Assembly: GCF_036320965.1 (NCBI RefSeq)
Contig: NC_092236.1
Coordinates: 18,437,018-18,501,017 of the forward strand
Source of the DNA: Panulirus ornatus
Taxonomy: Eukaryota; Arthropoda; Malacostraca; Decapoda; Palinuridae
Direction of reading: 5' to 3'
DNA length: 64,000 bases
Shown here in pieces: positions 1-11,030 of this stretch (position 1 is its first letter; each line of letters starts with the position of its first letter). Both the position numbers and the translations under genes were made by a program. The notes beneath the pieces were generated by a model. The model was given only the letters and a program-made list of their open reading frames with translations, was not told the DNA's origin and did no database searches.

Positions 1-600
1 AGCGACTGTTATACCCATCTTCAATAAAGGAGACGAAGAAATTGAGCCACAAATCGGTCTCTCAGACGGACGTGTTTCGTAAGACACGGCAGATGATGAT
101 CAGGAAGTAAAGTATTACTACATGTGAAGAAGAAGCCGCCTAAGTGAGAGAGAGAGAGAGAGAGAAGACGGCTTCAGGGAAAGGAGATCATGCTTAACAT
201 ATTTCCTAGACGTATATGAGCGTGTGAGCTCCGCTTCGCATCACACAAGGAAAATAATGGGTGGATTGTGTACTCTTGGACCGACAGCAGGCTACTGACA
301 CTGCACCATGCAAGGTTGTCTGGTTGTGTGGGATTGTATCTAAGGTACTAAGAACAGAGAAGTAGGCGCTGTGTTTGACGAGAGAAAACTCGCTGCTCCG
401 ACTCCGCGGGTAACAAATTAAAGGGGAAAGAGGTAAAATAGCTAAGGAATGTTAAGAGGTTTAGTGAGACGACAAGAGCGAGAGGACAGGTGGCACTCCT
501 GAAGAAGAATGAGCCGTGGGATTATGTTAAAGAGTGCAAGGAAGTGGGTTCATGATTGATGTGGGTTAAAATGAAATTAGACTATGAAAAGCAGTTGTCT
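1..600. other. Unassigned sequence with a short GA run
   Basis: No gene is recognised. A short (GA)n run lies near 148-165. The stretch is purine-rich and could be the further decayed 5' part of the LINE copy that follows, but I could not align it. Confidence 0.4.
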
Positions 601-1720
601 CTTAGTGCTTATCCACCTGGTAGTGAGGACTGAATGCACTGAGTTTTTACCAGGAGAACATGGCAAGTGTGTCAGCAGGAAGGGAGAATGAGTTGTTCCT
701 GGCGAAGGTCAGTCTGCATTAAGAATATGTGGCCATCATGGCTGTTTAATCTGTTCACAGATGGTGTGGTGAAAGAGGTAAATGGGTGGGTCTGCAGTTT
801 ACTGTGGGTGACGGGGGTAGGAAGGGAAGATGAACTGGTTGCCATTTGCAGATCATATACTTCTTGTGGCCGACTCCGGGGAAATAAAAAGAAATCCAGA
901 CAACACTTGAGAAAGTGTGTAAACTGAGAAAGTTGAGAGTAAGTATGACCAGAAGTATGGCAATTAGATGAAGCAGGGTGAGAAAAACGCTGGGTTGTGG
1001 GCGAGTCTAAACAGGGAGAACCTGGAGGAAGTGAAGTGTTTGAGATGCGTGGCAGCGGATGGAACCATGAGGGATGAAGTGAGTCACACGCTGGAAGCGG
1101 GGGTTAAGGTCCTGGGTGCTTAGGGAACATGTGGAGCCACAGATCAGTTTCTGTAAGGACAAAGATGGGTGATATGAGGGCAAAGTACTTACACCGATGT
1201 TGTATGGATATGAGGATGAGCCTTAAATGCAAAGGAAAGGAGGAGAGTGGATGTGTCGGAAATACAAATGTTCGATGACCATAAGTGGAGTGAGATGAGT
1301 TGATCGTCTAAGAAATGACGGCGTGAGAGCGGGGTGTGGCAATAAGCTCAGTCAGACTTGAGAGGGCCAACCAGGGTGTGCTGCTACAGTTAGGATACAT
1401 GAAGATGACGAGCGAAGAAGGACTTACAAAGAGATCTGTGTGTCCAAAGTGGAGGGAGGGATGGGCAGGGGATACCGAGATGAAGAGAAGGGGTGAAGGA
1501 GGCCTTTGGATTTCGAGGACTGATCATTCAGGATGACGAAAAGCGTCAGTGACATAGAATAAATTCGATCGATGTGTTAAACAAGAGGGAAATGTGCTGA
1601 CACCCGCTGACAGTGAACTGAACCAGGTCCAGTGGAGCAGCCAAGGTGAGGCATGGTTTGGTGTATGGCCCATGACAGGGACGTGATCTGGTACGGTCAG
1701 CAGGCATCTTTCAGACAGGA
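600..1720 (+). pseudogene. Decayed LINE-R (RTE-like) retrotransposon copy
   Basis: This is an old copy of the LINE family that is intact elsewhere in the window. Around 664-780 the translation gives, with frame changes, a GREN-type segment and then WLFNLFTDGVVKEVNG, which matches the conserved stretch after GLRQGCVMSP in the intact copies. Around 1019-1090 it gives an EEVKCLR block and an AADGT block, which also follow in the intact protein. The end near 1600-1720 resembles the family 3' UTR (CTGACAGTGAACTGAACCAGG-like). Many stops and indels break it, so it is not coding. Its 5' limit is uncertain; sequence before 600 did not align convincingly. Confidence 0.65.
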
Positions 1721-1904
1721 CCAGTAGTACTCCGGTCATCAACACCTCAGGTATGTAAGGACTACAGAGGAACTCAAACGCTTGAATACAAGAGATGAAA
1801 ACACACTCGTTTTAAGGCCTCACAACCTGGACACCAAAGCTGGTAATGACGAGGCTATGTATTATGGGAGATCTAAAGTAATACCATTAGGGTGAGGTGT
1901 TTGA

Positions 1905-2225
1905 CTTCTATTACCTTCCTATTACTAGCCCATTATCATCTCACTACATACTAAGTAACGTCGTACTAACCGTCCCATTACCATCCTAAACCCGTCCTAT
2001 TACCATCCCACAACCATCCAGGCGCCTTCATACAAAACGTCCCATTCCGTCCCACTACCATTCAACTACCGTCCCATTACGATCACAATACATTCCTGCT
2101 ACGGTGTCATTACCATCCTTCTACCGTCCCACTACTATCCCTTACCTTTCCACTACCATCCCATTTCCATCCCATTGTTGAGATCTCACTCCCTTTCCAT
2201 GACTATATCTCACTGCCGTTCCACC
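1905..2225. repeat. Imperfect minisatellite of CCATTACCATC-type units
   Basis: The stretch is built of degenerate 11-17-bp units such as CCCATTACCATCC and CCGTCCCACTACCATCC. Spacing varies, and the array is too diverged for a single consensus period. Confidence 0.6.
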
Positions 2226-2580
2226 ACGGGCAGTAGTGGTAAGAGAGACGCCAGTGCTGTATACACCAGATGTTTCATTGCTTGAACAACTGCTCTCCCG
2301 TCATTTCAGAGGAGGAGATGTATGGAAATGTAAACCATGAATATGAAACAGATGCAGCTGAAAGGACACACGAAACTCTACTTTATCGTGAGCTCACACT
2401 GCTGGAAGGGCGAGTGACAGAGTTACAGGCAAGGAATAAAATCGGAAATAACACCTAACTACGAAGGCCTCTTGTTTATCCTTGAGGAACATACAATTAA
2501 AGATTCTCATTTGCTCTTCGGTATATATCAATTGAAAGTCTGTGTGGATTTTGAAGTAGACTATATTACGAAAGCATAAT

Positions 2581-2690
2581 TTTGTTTATGTATATAGATG
2601 TATATGTGGGTGGGTTGGGCCATTCCTCATCTGTATCCTTGTGCTACCTCGCTGACGCGGGAGACGGCGATTAAGTATAATACAAATAAA
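2581..2690 (+). mobile_element. Solo 3' tail of LINE-R
   Basis: The stretch carries the family 3' end: a TATGTATATA-rich lead, GGTGGGTTGGGCCATT, then GCTACCTCGCTGACGCGGGA, followed by GACGGCGATTAAGTATAATA. No reverse transcriptase sequence is attached, so this is a short 5'-truncated insertion or a remnant. Confidence 0.7.
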
Positions 2691-3206
2691 TGAATAATAA
2701 TTTTGTTTGATTAAATTACGTATTCTTCAACCACATCATCATCATTCACAAAATCTTATTACACACACACAAAACAAAACACCCGATGGTAAAGCCTCAC
2801 TGGCATTACTATTCTTACAGTTTGCTATACAATGACATTACCTGCAACATGGCTTTCCCGACGGGAAGGTATAACACATCCAACGTCTCTCAGTGTACGT
2901 AGAAAACCATTATGATGACCCACGGAAGCTTGACTTTAGGGTGCCCTACGTTGCTACACTTCCTCACACGTGAGGTTTAAGGCTTCGTTCCAGAGAACGA
3001 GGCTTGTGTCGAGATGACAGCAGCGCAATATGTATTCTTGACAACATTCTAGTCTGTTCACAGGAGACTGGTGTCCACCGCATCTCCTCCTGACAACAAC
3101 GCTGCCAACCCAACAACAACCACCACCTCTACCGGGCTAAACTGTTGTAATAATCCCTCAGGAATTATGTACAACATCTGGCTGTATTACGGTTGGGGGG
3201 GCTGGG

Positions 3207-3208
<2 letters not shown>

Positions 3209-3246
<38 letters not shown>
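3209..3246. repeat. (CA)n microsatellite
   Basis: Uninterrupted CA dinucleotide run. Confidence 0.95.
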
Positions 3247-3248
<2 letters not shown>

Positions 3249-3407
3249 TTTTATCCCTATGTAAATTTCATTTCTATCCTCCTTGCCGACATTGGCCAAA
3301 TTCTTTTCCTTGTAGCGTTATGTAAACGTGGGCTGGCCAGAACCAACCACCTTGGCCTGGCCGGCATGCGAGGAGCAGGCATGAAACACAGAGTAGAATG
3401 CGTAAAT

Positions 3408-3409
<2 letters not shown>

Positions 3410-3505
<96 letters not shown>

Positions 3506-3516
3506 CTCTCTCTCTC
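3410..3516. repeat. (TC)n microsatellite, about 107 bp
   Basis: Long TC run with one G interruption at 3503. The Leu-Ser and Arg-Glu frames read through it are artefacts. Confidence 0.95.
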
Positions 3517-3997
3517 GTAAATACAGAACAAGCAATAACTTCAGTTGATTCTCAGGAAGGCCTTCCCTCATAAATAACCCAAGCCCCTCCTCTCCCTTCG
3601 CCGCCCAAAGGTGCATAGGAAGAAAACCCGAGAGATTCGTCCTTAGAATAACGCATTCTATTTCCTCAAACACACTAAGGGAGACAGGAGGAGGAGGAGG
3701 GAAAGGAGGAGGGAAAGGAGGAGGAGGCTGCACGAGACACCTCCCCCCCCTCGCGATGGTAAACTGAGCCTTAGCGTCTCAGGTCTTGAGGTCTCCCTCC
3801 TGGGGCCTGGCAAACGCCGGCCTTGACACTGGTTAACATAATGATCCTGGACGCGGCGGTACAGATCAGCCAGTCTGGGTTAAGACCGACACCGCCCCAG
3901 GGCACGTGCTATTCTGTGAGTGTGTCATCTGGCGCAGTGAATGGTGAGTGCTGGGGGGGGGGATGGTGAGTGTGTATGAATGGTGTGTTAAAGATAA

Positions 3998-3999
<2 letters not shown>

Positions 4000-4066
<67 letters not shown>

Positions 4067-4068
4067 CG
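4000..4068. repeat. (TG)n followed by (CG)5
   Basis: About 59 bp of TG alternation pass directly into a CG alternation at 4059-4068. Both are alternating purine-pyrimidine and so favour Z-DNA. Confidence 0.95.
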
Positions 4069-4183
4069 AATGGCGGGGTTTTGCAGAGAATGTCTGAATG
4101 GCTGGTAGGAAATGGTTTGCGGGTGAATGGGAGGGTCGGTGTTAATATTTTGGATATATGTGATGGGGTGAATGTCTGAGCAC

Positions 4184-4184
<1 letters not shown>

Positions 4185-4231
<47 letters not shown>

Positions 4232-4296
4232 ACCGATGATTTTACTTTTCTGACCTTTACGAATATTCAATAATTCGTGCACGAATCACGAATTTT

Positions 4297-4341
<45 letters not shown>
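4185..4341. repeat. (TG)n and (AC)n pair in inverted orientation
   Basis: A TG run at 4185-4230 and an AC run at 4300-4341 flank 69 bp of non-repeat sequence. They are complementary and could fold back on each other. Confidence 0.9.
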
Positions 4342-4344
<3 letters not shown>

Positions 4345-5198
4345 CTACCTTCCCACCGCCTAACCCACCAACGGAAACCACCCTTTTCCCTTCCATTCAC
4401 CTAGTTTCCATCCCACCTCCCTCCTAGCAACTCTCCCTTCCTCACAATCACCTCCCTCCACTCCTGTTCTTTCTCCCTTACCATCTCCACTCACCCGTCC
4501 AGCGTATATGTCACAACGCACACAGAGAACACAACTAAGCCGCCTTCCATGGTCTCAGAGCTGCTTTTGATATTGGAAATGACATGTAATCCTGTATGAA
4601 CTAACTAGATGTACGAGCAGCTACAGCCTTCCATCTCTACCAACCCGTGCAACAGAAAGTCATCCATTCTGTTTCATCGGTTTGACGACTTTCTTTCCTA
4701 ACTGTATTAACTTCCCTTCAGTATGATTGTAATATGGTTCTGTTCCAAGCACGACACAGGCATAACAAATTCGTTCATGTTGGAGTTAAAAAAAGCAGTT
4801 TTTGTCCCGAATTCCCTTACATACCGGGCTCAGAATACATGATAAGGACTGACAATGCAGCTAAAACGTATGCCCTTGAAGGATACAGTTGACAATAATC
4901 TGGGTCTAACTATGACTAGTGTGAAGACAATCCTTCAGAAAGAACTGGCACAAAATTTTTTTGGGGGGGGCTTAGGACAGGAAAGAGTGAGATCAATCAT
5001 AGCAAATCTATCCACCATGCACGAAGGGACTTCCTGTTGTTGCCCAGCTCAGCATGGGCTACAGGTACATATGACCGTTTGCCCCCCCCCCCCCCCCTGC
5101 TCTTGAGACTAACCACACTGGATGTAATCTTCATCAACAGAAAAATTCTCACATTTCGCAACGGTATGTGACCTCTTACTGTACAATTAATAAGATCA
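4345..5198. other. Unassigned sequence
   Basis: No gene is recognised. A pyrimidine-rich part (4345-4510) is followed by mixed sequence and a 16-C run at 5082-5097. The frames here are short and resemble nothing I know. Confidence 0.5.
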
Positions 5199-5540
5199 AA
5201 GCTAATGACTCACCACTGCACAGTTTATGTAATCAAAGATAATGACTTACTCCTGTACAGTTTATGTAATCAAAGATAATGACTCACCACTGCACAGTTT
5301 ATGTAATCAAAGATAATGACTTACTTCTGTACAGTTTATGTAATCAAAGATAATGACTTGCTCCTGTACAGTTTATGTAATCAAAGATAATGACTTACCA
5401 CTGTACAGTTTATGTAATCAAAGATAATGACTTACTTCTGTACAGTTTATGTAATCAAAGATAATGACTTACTACTGTAAAGTGTATGCAATCAAAGTCA
5501 ATAATTTACCACTGTACAGTTTATGTAATCAAAGATAATT
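5199..5540. repeat. 37-bp tandem repeat, about nine copies
   Basis: The unit contains AATGACTTACTCCTGTACAG followed by TTTATGTAATCAAAGAT. Copies differ mainly in the CACCACTGCA / TTACTTCTGT segment. The array ends abruptly at both sides, and the copies are only a few substitutions apart. Confidence 0.9.
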
Positions 5541-6337
5541 CTTGTGGAGCATTGCATGATACGTGTAAACATTTCATCTACACCGATCTGCTACCACCTC
5601 AGATAGTCTAGTCGATGTTGCTCAGCATTTGCAAACACTTTACCTACAATGTAATTTTTTGTACCATTCGTGTATCTATGTACAGTCCTTGAACACAGCT
5701 TGCTCACCATGTAACTTATAATGTAACTCAATGTAATGTAACCCACCTCGACCTTTTAAGCACTCCACATCCTCTTTTGCGTCACTCTCCACAAGATGGA
5801 CGGGACGGCACCATAAACTCAACGCTCATATGGCAAAGATACGAAGAAAATCAATGATCAGTTATCTCCCACTGAAGATGGGTCTCTATAAATACCCTGC
5901 TGCACATTATTCTTGTACAACACATGGAACTACAGAGCGTCCTCGCTCACCAACGTAATGGTCAACACAAAGGCTTGACGAAGGTAAATATCTGCAGCCA
6001 TCTCTAACTCTTATAATAAAAAAAAAACGTGTATACGTGTGTAGCACACGCAACACACCTGTCTACACACGTGGTTACACTCAAGGATGAGATGTTTCTT
6101 TATATCAAGTACTTTTAATATACGAGCAATTCCTGTTCACGTACATATGTCACAGACAAGGGAGAATATTGTAGTTATAGAGCGCTGAAGAAGGCGAGAA
6201 TATTGTGGCGACAAAGATGATGGGTAAAGAGACTTCGGGTCGAGCTTATATAATACGAATCGTGTAACGTCACATACGGCACAACACATATGTGACTAAG
6301 ACCATCACATGAATATCAGCTGCAATGCAATACTGCT
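5541..6337. other. Unassigned sequence
   Basis: No gene is recognised. The sequence is AT-rich with scattered short frames. The segment 5690-5745 has several ATGTAACT-like words but no clear array. Confidence 0.5.
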
Positions 6338-6510
6338 TGGGTGCAGTGGTGAGCGTTACTGACCTCAAATGAGTCAGCACAGGCCCTCCCGGGGTCTGGC
6401 CAGCATCAGTTCGAATCCTGGACTCCAGGCAGTCGGCCCTCACCCAAGACAGGTGTCCACCCTCATAACTAAGATGGCCAATACAGGGGTACCTGGCTTA
6501 GTCTAGATCA
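6338..6510 (+). mobile_element. tRNA-derived SINE-like element
   Basis: The head (GGTGCAGTGGTGAGCGTTAC) resembles the first half of a tRNA with an A-box, and AGTTCGAATCC at 6408-6418 is a near-perfect polymerase III B-box. The body continues with GGCAGTCGGCCCTCACCC and ends in GGTACCTGGCTTAG, running straight into (TG)n. The same body is seen at 28865 and, partly, at 17530, 26040 and 39720. The sequence is too diverged from a cloverleaf to be a functional tRNA. Confidence 0.65.
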
Positions 6511-6530
6511 TGTGTGTGTGTGTGTGTGTG

Positions 6531-6594
<64 letters not shown>
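6511..6594. repeat. (TG)n-(CA)n fold-back microsatellite
   Basis: A 20-bp TG run, the tetranucleotide TCTA, then about 60 bp of CA. The two runs are reverse complements with almost no spacer. The array forms the tail of the SINE just upstream. Confidence 0.9.
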
Positions 6595-6597
<3 letters not shown>

Positions 6598-6826
6598 CTC
6601 ATTTGCGTATGTGCAACAACCAGGCTTAACTCATGAAGCTGATGATGCAACACATTCGCCAGTCCCCAGGAATATTGGCAGAGCGCCTCACTGTAAGCCG
6701 GAGGGAGTTATATGACAACAGGTGTTCAGCAGCTGGTGTGGTCAGGGTGCAGTGTGTGCTGTGTTGTATGATGTAGAATTTACTGCACTGTATAATGTGA
6801 TAAATAGTGTACTATAAAATGCTTAG

Positions 6827-7210
<384 letters not shown>

Positions 7211-7218
7211 CATATATA

Positions 7219-7407
7219 TTCGCCATTTACCGCGTTAGTGAGGTAGCGTTAAGAACAGAGGAAAGACCATTAGAGGGAATATCCTCACTTGGCCTCCTTC
7301 TTTGTTCTTCTTTTGGAAAACTAAAAAAAAACGGGAGGGGAGGATTTCCAGCCACCAGCCCCCTCCCCTTTTAGTCGCCTTTTACGACACGCAGGGAATA
7401 CGTGGGA
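7219..7407 (-). mobile_element. Second SINE-A copy, 5' end lost
   Basis: A second copy in the same orientation, only a few bases from the first. It shares the GCCATTTACCGCG / GAGGTAGCGTTAAGAACAGA end, the AACGGGAGGGGAGGATTTCC centre and the GACACGCAGGGAATACGTGG block. It stops there and joins the LINE copy directly at about 7407. Confidence 0.75.
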
Positions 7408-9687
7408 GGTCAAGAGAAAGGTGCAAGAGGTGAAAAAGAGGGCAAATGAGAGTTGGGGTGAGAGAGTATCATTAAATTTTAGGGAGAATAAAAAGATGTT
7501 CTGGAAGGAGGTAAATAAAGTGCGTAAGACAAGGGAGCAAATGGGAACTTCAGTGAAGGGCGCAAATGGGGAGGTGATAACAAGTAGTGGTGATGTGAGA
7601 AGGAGATGGAGTGAGTATTTTGAAGGTTTGTTGAATGTGTTTGATGATAGAGTGGCAGATATAGGGTGTTTTGGTCGAGGTGGTGTGCAAAGTCAGAGGG
7701 TTAGGGAAAATGATTTGGTAAACAGAGAAGAGGTAGTAAAAGCTTTGCGGAAGATGAAAGCCGGCAAGGCAGCAGGTTTGGATGGTACTGCAGTGGAATT
7801 TATTAAAAAAGGGGGTGACTGTATTGTTGACTGGTTGGTAAGGTTATTTAATGTATGTATGACTCATGGTGAGGTGCCTGAGGATTGGCGGAATGCGTGC
7901 ATAGTGCCATTGTACAAAGGCAAAGGGGATAAGAGTGAGTGCTCAAATTACAGAGGTATAAGTTTGTTGAGTATTCCTGGTAAATTATATGGGAGGGTAT
8001 TGATTGAGAGGGTGAAGGCATGTACAGAGCATCAGATTGGGGAAGAGCAGTGTGGTTTCAGAAGTAGTAGAGGATGTGTGGATCAGGTGTTTGCTTTGAA
8101 GAATGTATGTGAGAAATACTTAGAAAAGCAAATGGATTTGTATGTAGCACTTATGGATCTGGAGAAGGCATATGATAGAGTTGATAGAGATGCTCTATGG
8201 AAGGTATTAAGAATATATGGTGTGGGAGGCAAGTTGTTAGAAGCAGTGAAAAGTTTTTATCGAGGATGTAAGGCATGTGTAAGTGTAGGAAGAGAGGAAA
8301 GTGATTGGTTCTCAGTGAATGTAGGTTTGCGGCAGGGGTGTGTGATGTCTCCATGGTTGTTTAATTTGTTTATGGATGGGGTTGTTAGGGAGGTGAATGC
8401 AAGAGTTTTGGAAAGAGGGGCAAGTATGAAGTCTGTTGTGGATGAGAGAGCTTGGGAAGTGAGTCAGTTGTTGTTCGCTGATGATACAGCGGTGGTGGCC
8501 GATTCATGTGAGAAACTGCAGAAGCTGGTGACTGAGTTTGGTAAAGTGTGTGAAAGGAGAAAGTTAAGAGTAAATGTGAATAAGAGCAAGGTTATTAGGT
8601 ACAGTAGGGTTGAGGGTCAAGTCAATTGGGAGGTAAGTTTGAATGGAGAAAAACTGGAGGAAGTAAAGTGTTTTAGATATCTGGGAGTGGATCTGGCAGC
8701 GGATGGAACCATGGAAGCGGAAGTGAATCATAGGGTGGGGGAGGGGGTGAAAATCCTGGGAGCCTTGAAGAATATGTGGAAGTCGAGAACATTATCTCGG
8801 AAAGCAAAAATGGGTATGTTTGAAGGAATAGTGGTTCCAACAATGTTGTATGGTTGCGAGGCGTGGGCTATGGATAGAGTTGTGCGCAGGAGGGTGGACG
8901 CGCTGGAAATGAGATGTTTGAGGACAATGTGTGGTGTGAGGTGGTATGATCGAGTAAGTAATGTAAGGGTAAGAGAGATGTGTGGAAATAAAAAGAGCGT
9001 GGTTGAGAGAGCAGAAGAGGGTGTTTTGAAATGGTTTGGGCACATGGAGAGAATGAGTGAGGAAAGATTGACAAAGAGGATATATGTGTCGGAGGTGGAG
9101 GGAACGAGGAGAAGTGGGAGACCAAATTGGAGGTGGAAAGATGGAGTGAAAAAGATTTTGTGTGATCGGGGCCTGAACATGCAGGAGGGTGAAAGGAGGG
9201 CAAGGAATAGAGTGAATTGGATCGATGTGGTATACCGGGGTTGACGTGCTGTTAGTGGATTGAATCAGGGCATGTGAAGCGTCTGGGGTAAACCATGAAA
9301 AGTTGTGTGGGGCCTGGATGTGGAAAGGGAGCAGTGGTTTCGGGCATTATTGCATGACAGCTAGAGACTGAGTGTGAACGAATGGGGCCTTTGTTGTCTT
9401 TTCCTAGTGCTACCTCGCACACATGAGGGGGGAGGGGGATGGTATTCCATGTGTGGCGAGGTGGCGATGGGAATGAATAAAGGCAGACAGTGTGAATTGT
9501 GTGCATGGGTATATATGTATGTGTCTGTGTGTGTATATATATGTGTACATTGAGATGTATAGGTATGTCTATTTTGCGTGTGTGGACGTGTATGCATATA
9601 CATTGTGTATGGGGGTGGGTTGGGCCATTTCTTTCGTCTGTTTCCTTGCGCTACCTCGCAAACGCGGGAGACAGCGACAAAGCAAAA

Positions 9688-9690
<3 letters not shown>
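7408..9690 (+). mobile_element. LINE-R copy with long 3' UTR, 5'-truncated
   Basis: The insertion begins at GGTCAAGAGAAAGGTGCAAG, the same internal point that is still present near the 5' end of the 54955-57000 copy. It runs through a 607-codon reverse transcriptase frame and a 3' UTR of about 445 bp. It ends in GCTACCTCGCAAACGCGGGA, ACAGCGACAAAGC and a TA array. The UTR holds an extra internal GCTACCTCGC block at about 9410. The missing 5' part would carry the endonuclease in an RTE-type element. Confidence 0.85.
7421..9244 (+). CDS. Reverse transcriptase of RTE-like LINE, N-terminally truncated
   Basis: The product would be a non-LTR retrotransposon polyprotein that copies its own RNA at the target site. 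The first residues precede the RT domain. The RT core includes GKAAGLDG at about 115-122, MDLEKAYDRVD at 245-255, GLRQGCVMSPWLFNLF at 302-317 and the catalytic LFADD at 351-355, so the metal-binding aspartates are present. After the thumb comes MLYGCEAWAMDRVVRRR and a basic C-terminus with GRPNWRWKDG at 566-575, as in RTE-clade proteins. The apurinic endonuclease domain is missing, so the frame is a fragment, and its ATG is simply the first available. There are no internal stops. RTE assignment is from pattern recognition; a related LINE clade is possible. Confidence 0.85.
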   Translation: MQEVKKRANESWGERVSLNFRENKKMFWKEVNKVRKTREQMGTSVKGANGEVITSSGDVRRRWSEYFEGLLNVFDDRVADIGCFGRGGVQSQRVRENDLVNREEVVKALRKMKAGKAAGLDGTAVEFIKKGGDCIVDWLVRLFNVCMTHGEVPEDWRNACIVPLYKGKGDKSECSNYRGISLLSIPGKLYGRVLIERVKACTEHQIGEEQCGFRSSRGCVDQVFALKNVCEKYLEKQMDLYVALMDLEKAYDRVDRDALWKVLRIYGVGGKLLEAVKSFYRGCKACVSVGREESDWFSVNVGLRQGCVMSPWLFNLFMDGVVREVNARVLERGASMKSVVDERAWEVSQLLFADDTAVVADSCEKLQKLVTEFGKVCERRKLRVNVNKSKVIRYSRVEGQVNWEVSLNGEKLEEVKCFRYLGVDLAADGTMEAEVNHRVGEGVKILGALKNMWKSRTLSRKAKMGMFEGIVVPTMLYGCEAWAMDRVVRRRVDALEMRCLRTMCGVRWYDRVSNVRVREMCGNKKSVVERAEEGVLKWFGHMERMSEERLTKRIYVSEVEGTRRSGRPNWRWKDGVKKILCDRGLNMQEGERRARNRVNWIDVVYRG

Positions 9691-9767
<77 letters not shown>

Positions 9768-9832
9768 CTACCTCGCTAATGCGGGAAATGGCGAATAGTA
9801 TCAACGAATGAATATATATATATATATATATA
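9689..9832 (+). mobile_element. TA array, solo SINE-A type tail, second TA array
   Basis: A TA run (9689-9765) follows the LINE 3' end. Next comes a 45-bp piece, CGCTACCTCGCTAATGCGGG then AAATGGCGAATAGTATCAAC, which is exactly the SINE-A 3' end (AAATGGCGAATAG rather than AGACAGCGAC). A short TA run follows at 9812-9832. This is a minimal tail-only copy nested in TA repeats. Confidence 0.7.
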
Positions 9833-9989
9833 ACTGCAGTAACATGGCACATAAAGCACCATAAACGCAGGAAGGGTACATAATGAAATACCACAACACT
9901 GCTTGAAATGGGAGCAAAAAAAAACATAAAGCAGAGCATATGTCCCTATCAGCACCAGGAGGAGAATATAAAGTCTCAGCATCACTGCA

Positions 9990-10270
9990 TAAAACTCAGA
10001 CAACACCACATAAAGCATTGGCAACACCACATGAAACACAGGCAACAGAACACTAAACACCGACAGCATCACATAAAGCACCGGCAACACCACATAAAGC
10101 CCCCGGCAACACCACATAATGCCCCGGCAATACCACATGAAACACCGGCAACACCACATAAAACACATGTAACACAACAAACACCGGCAACACAAAACAT
10201 GGGCAACACCACATAAAGCCCCCGGCACGGCAACACCACATAAAGCCCCCGGCAACCCCACATAAAGCGC
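9990..10270. repeat. 21-24-bp minisatellite (GGCAACACCACATAAAGC)
   Basis: About a dozen copies of a unit containing CGGCAACACCACATAAAGC, with CACC or CCCC variants and some deletions. Most units are multiples of three bases, so the minus strand stays open for about 160 codons (9776-10261) and reads as repeated CGVAGALC / VVLPVLYV-like peptide. I take that frame as a by-product of the repeat. Confidence 0.85.
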
Positions 10271-10975
10271 CGGCAGTCCAGTATAAAACCTGCCGGTTCC
10301 CTTGGACCTTCAGCGTCCGGCAGGTGCGATGGGGAAACGACAAGGCTGACCGGGAGATGGCGAATTATGACATCCGCTCCAAGTCGGTTTGAGCCGGACT
10401 TACGGCCATCCTGGGAATAAAAAGAATAAAACATAACAAAACCTAAAGTGGTACACTCGTATGATGCCTGATCACCACCGAGTGATAGAGCGAGGTAGCG
10501 CGGGAGATCATACCGTAATTATGATGATTTTCGAGAGATAATGACGAGTGTCTCATTTCGAAGGGCGGCTGCAATCTGATTCTTCAGTAAGACTTGTTAC
10601 CCTCTGGTTCACCTCAGAGCTGGTCTTTACATGTGGGGAATTCAGAGCAGTTGTTAAACGCTCAGTACTGCTGGATAGTTACTGGAGGCCTGGTAATTAA
10701 AAGAGCACAACTATGTCCACAAGAGGAGAAGGAGGAGGAGGAGGAGGAGGAGGAGGAGGAGGAGGAGGAGGAGGAGGAGGAGATGAAGAAGGTGAGAGAG
10801 TTAAAGTCGGTGAAAGAATACAGACAACAAAATATCTCTGAGTAACAACTATGGAAAAAGAAATCTTTGAGGTGGAGGCATTGAGAAGTCTTTATCAGCA
10901 GACTAGGAATATCATATGAAAACCATGATATCTATTCGTCTGTGTCGATACTTGTGTCTATATACTTATTGGCAA
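10270..10975. other. Unassigned sequence with (GGA)n
   Basis: No gene is recognised. A degenerate GAGCGAGGTAGCGCGGGAGA block near 10488-10507 resembles the LINE/SINE tail. A (GGA)n run occupies 10725-10782. Confidence 0.5.
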
Positions 10976-10980
10976 CGTGT

Positions 10981-10995
10981 CTATCTATCTATCTA

Positions 10996-11028
<33 letters not shown>
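10981..11028. repeat. (CTAT)n-(AT)n at a LINE 5' junction
   Basis: Five CTAT units pass into AT repeats, and the AT run ends at the 5' truncation point of the next LINE copy. Confidence 0.9.

Positions 11029-11030
<2 letters not shown>

Noticed and set aside
2270..2458. 62-codon frame with coiled-coil-like EEEM and RELTLLEGRVTELQ sequence
   Set aside because: Too short and isolated to support a gene.
3257..3733. Long frames of Arg-Glu, Leu-Ser, Thr-His, Cys-Val or Ile-Tyr dipeptides across microsatellites
   Set aside because: They are translations of GA, TC, CA, TG and TA arrays, present in several frames on both strands at each site.
5199..5540. CRISPR array
   Set aside because: The 37-bp units are directly tandem with no unique spacers, no cas genes are present, and the setting is eukaryotic.
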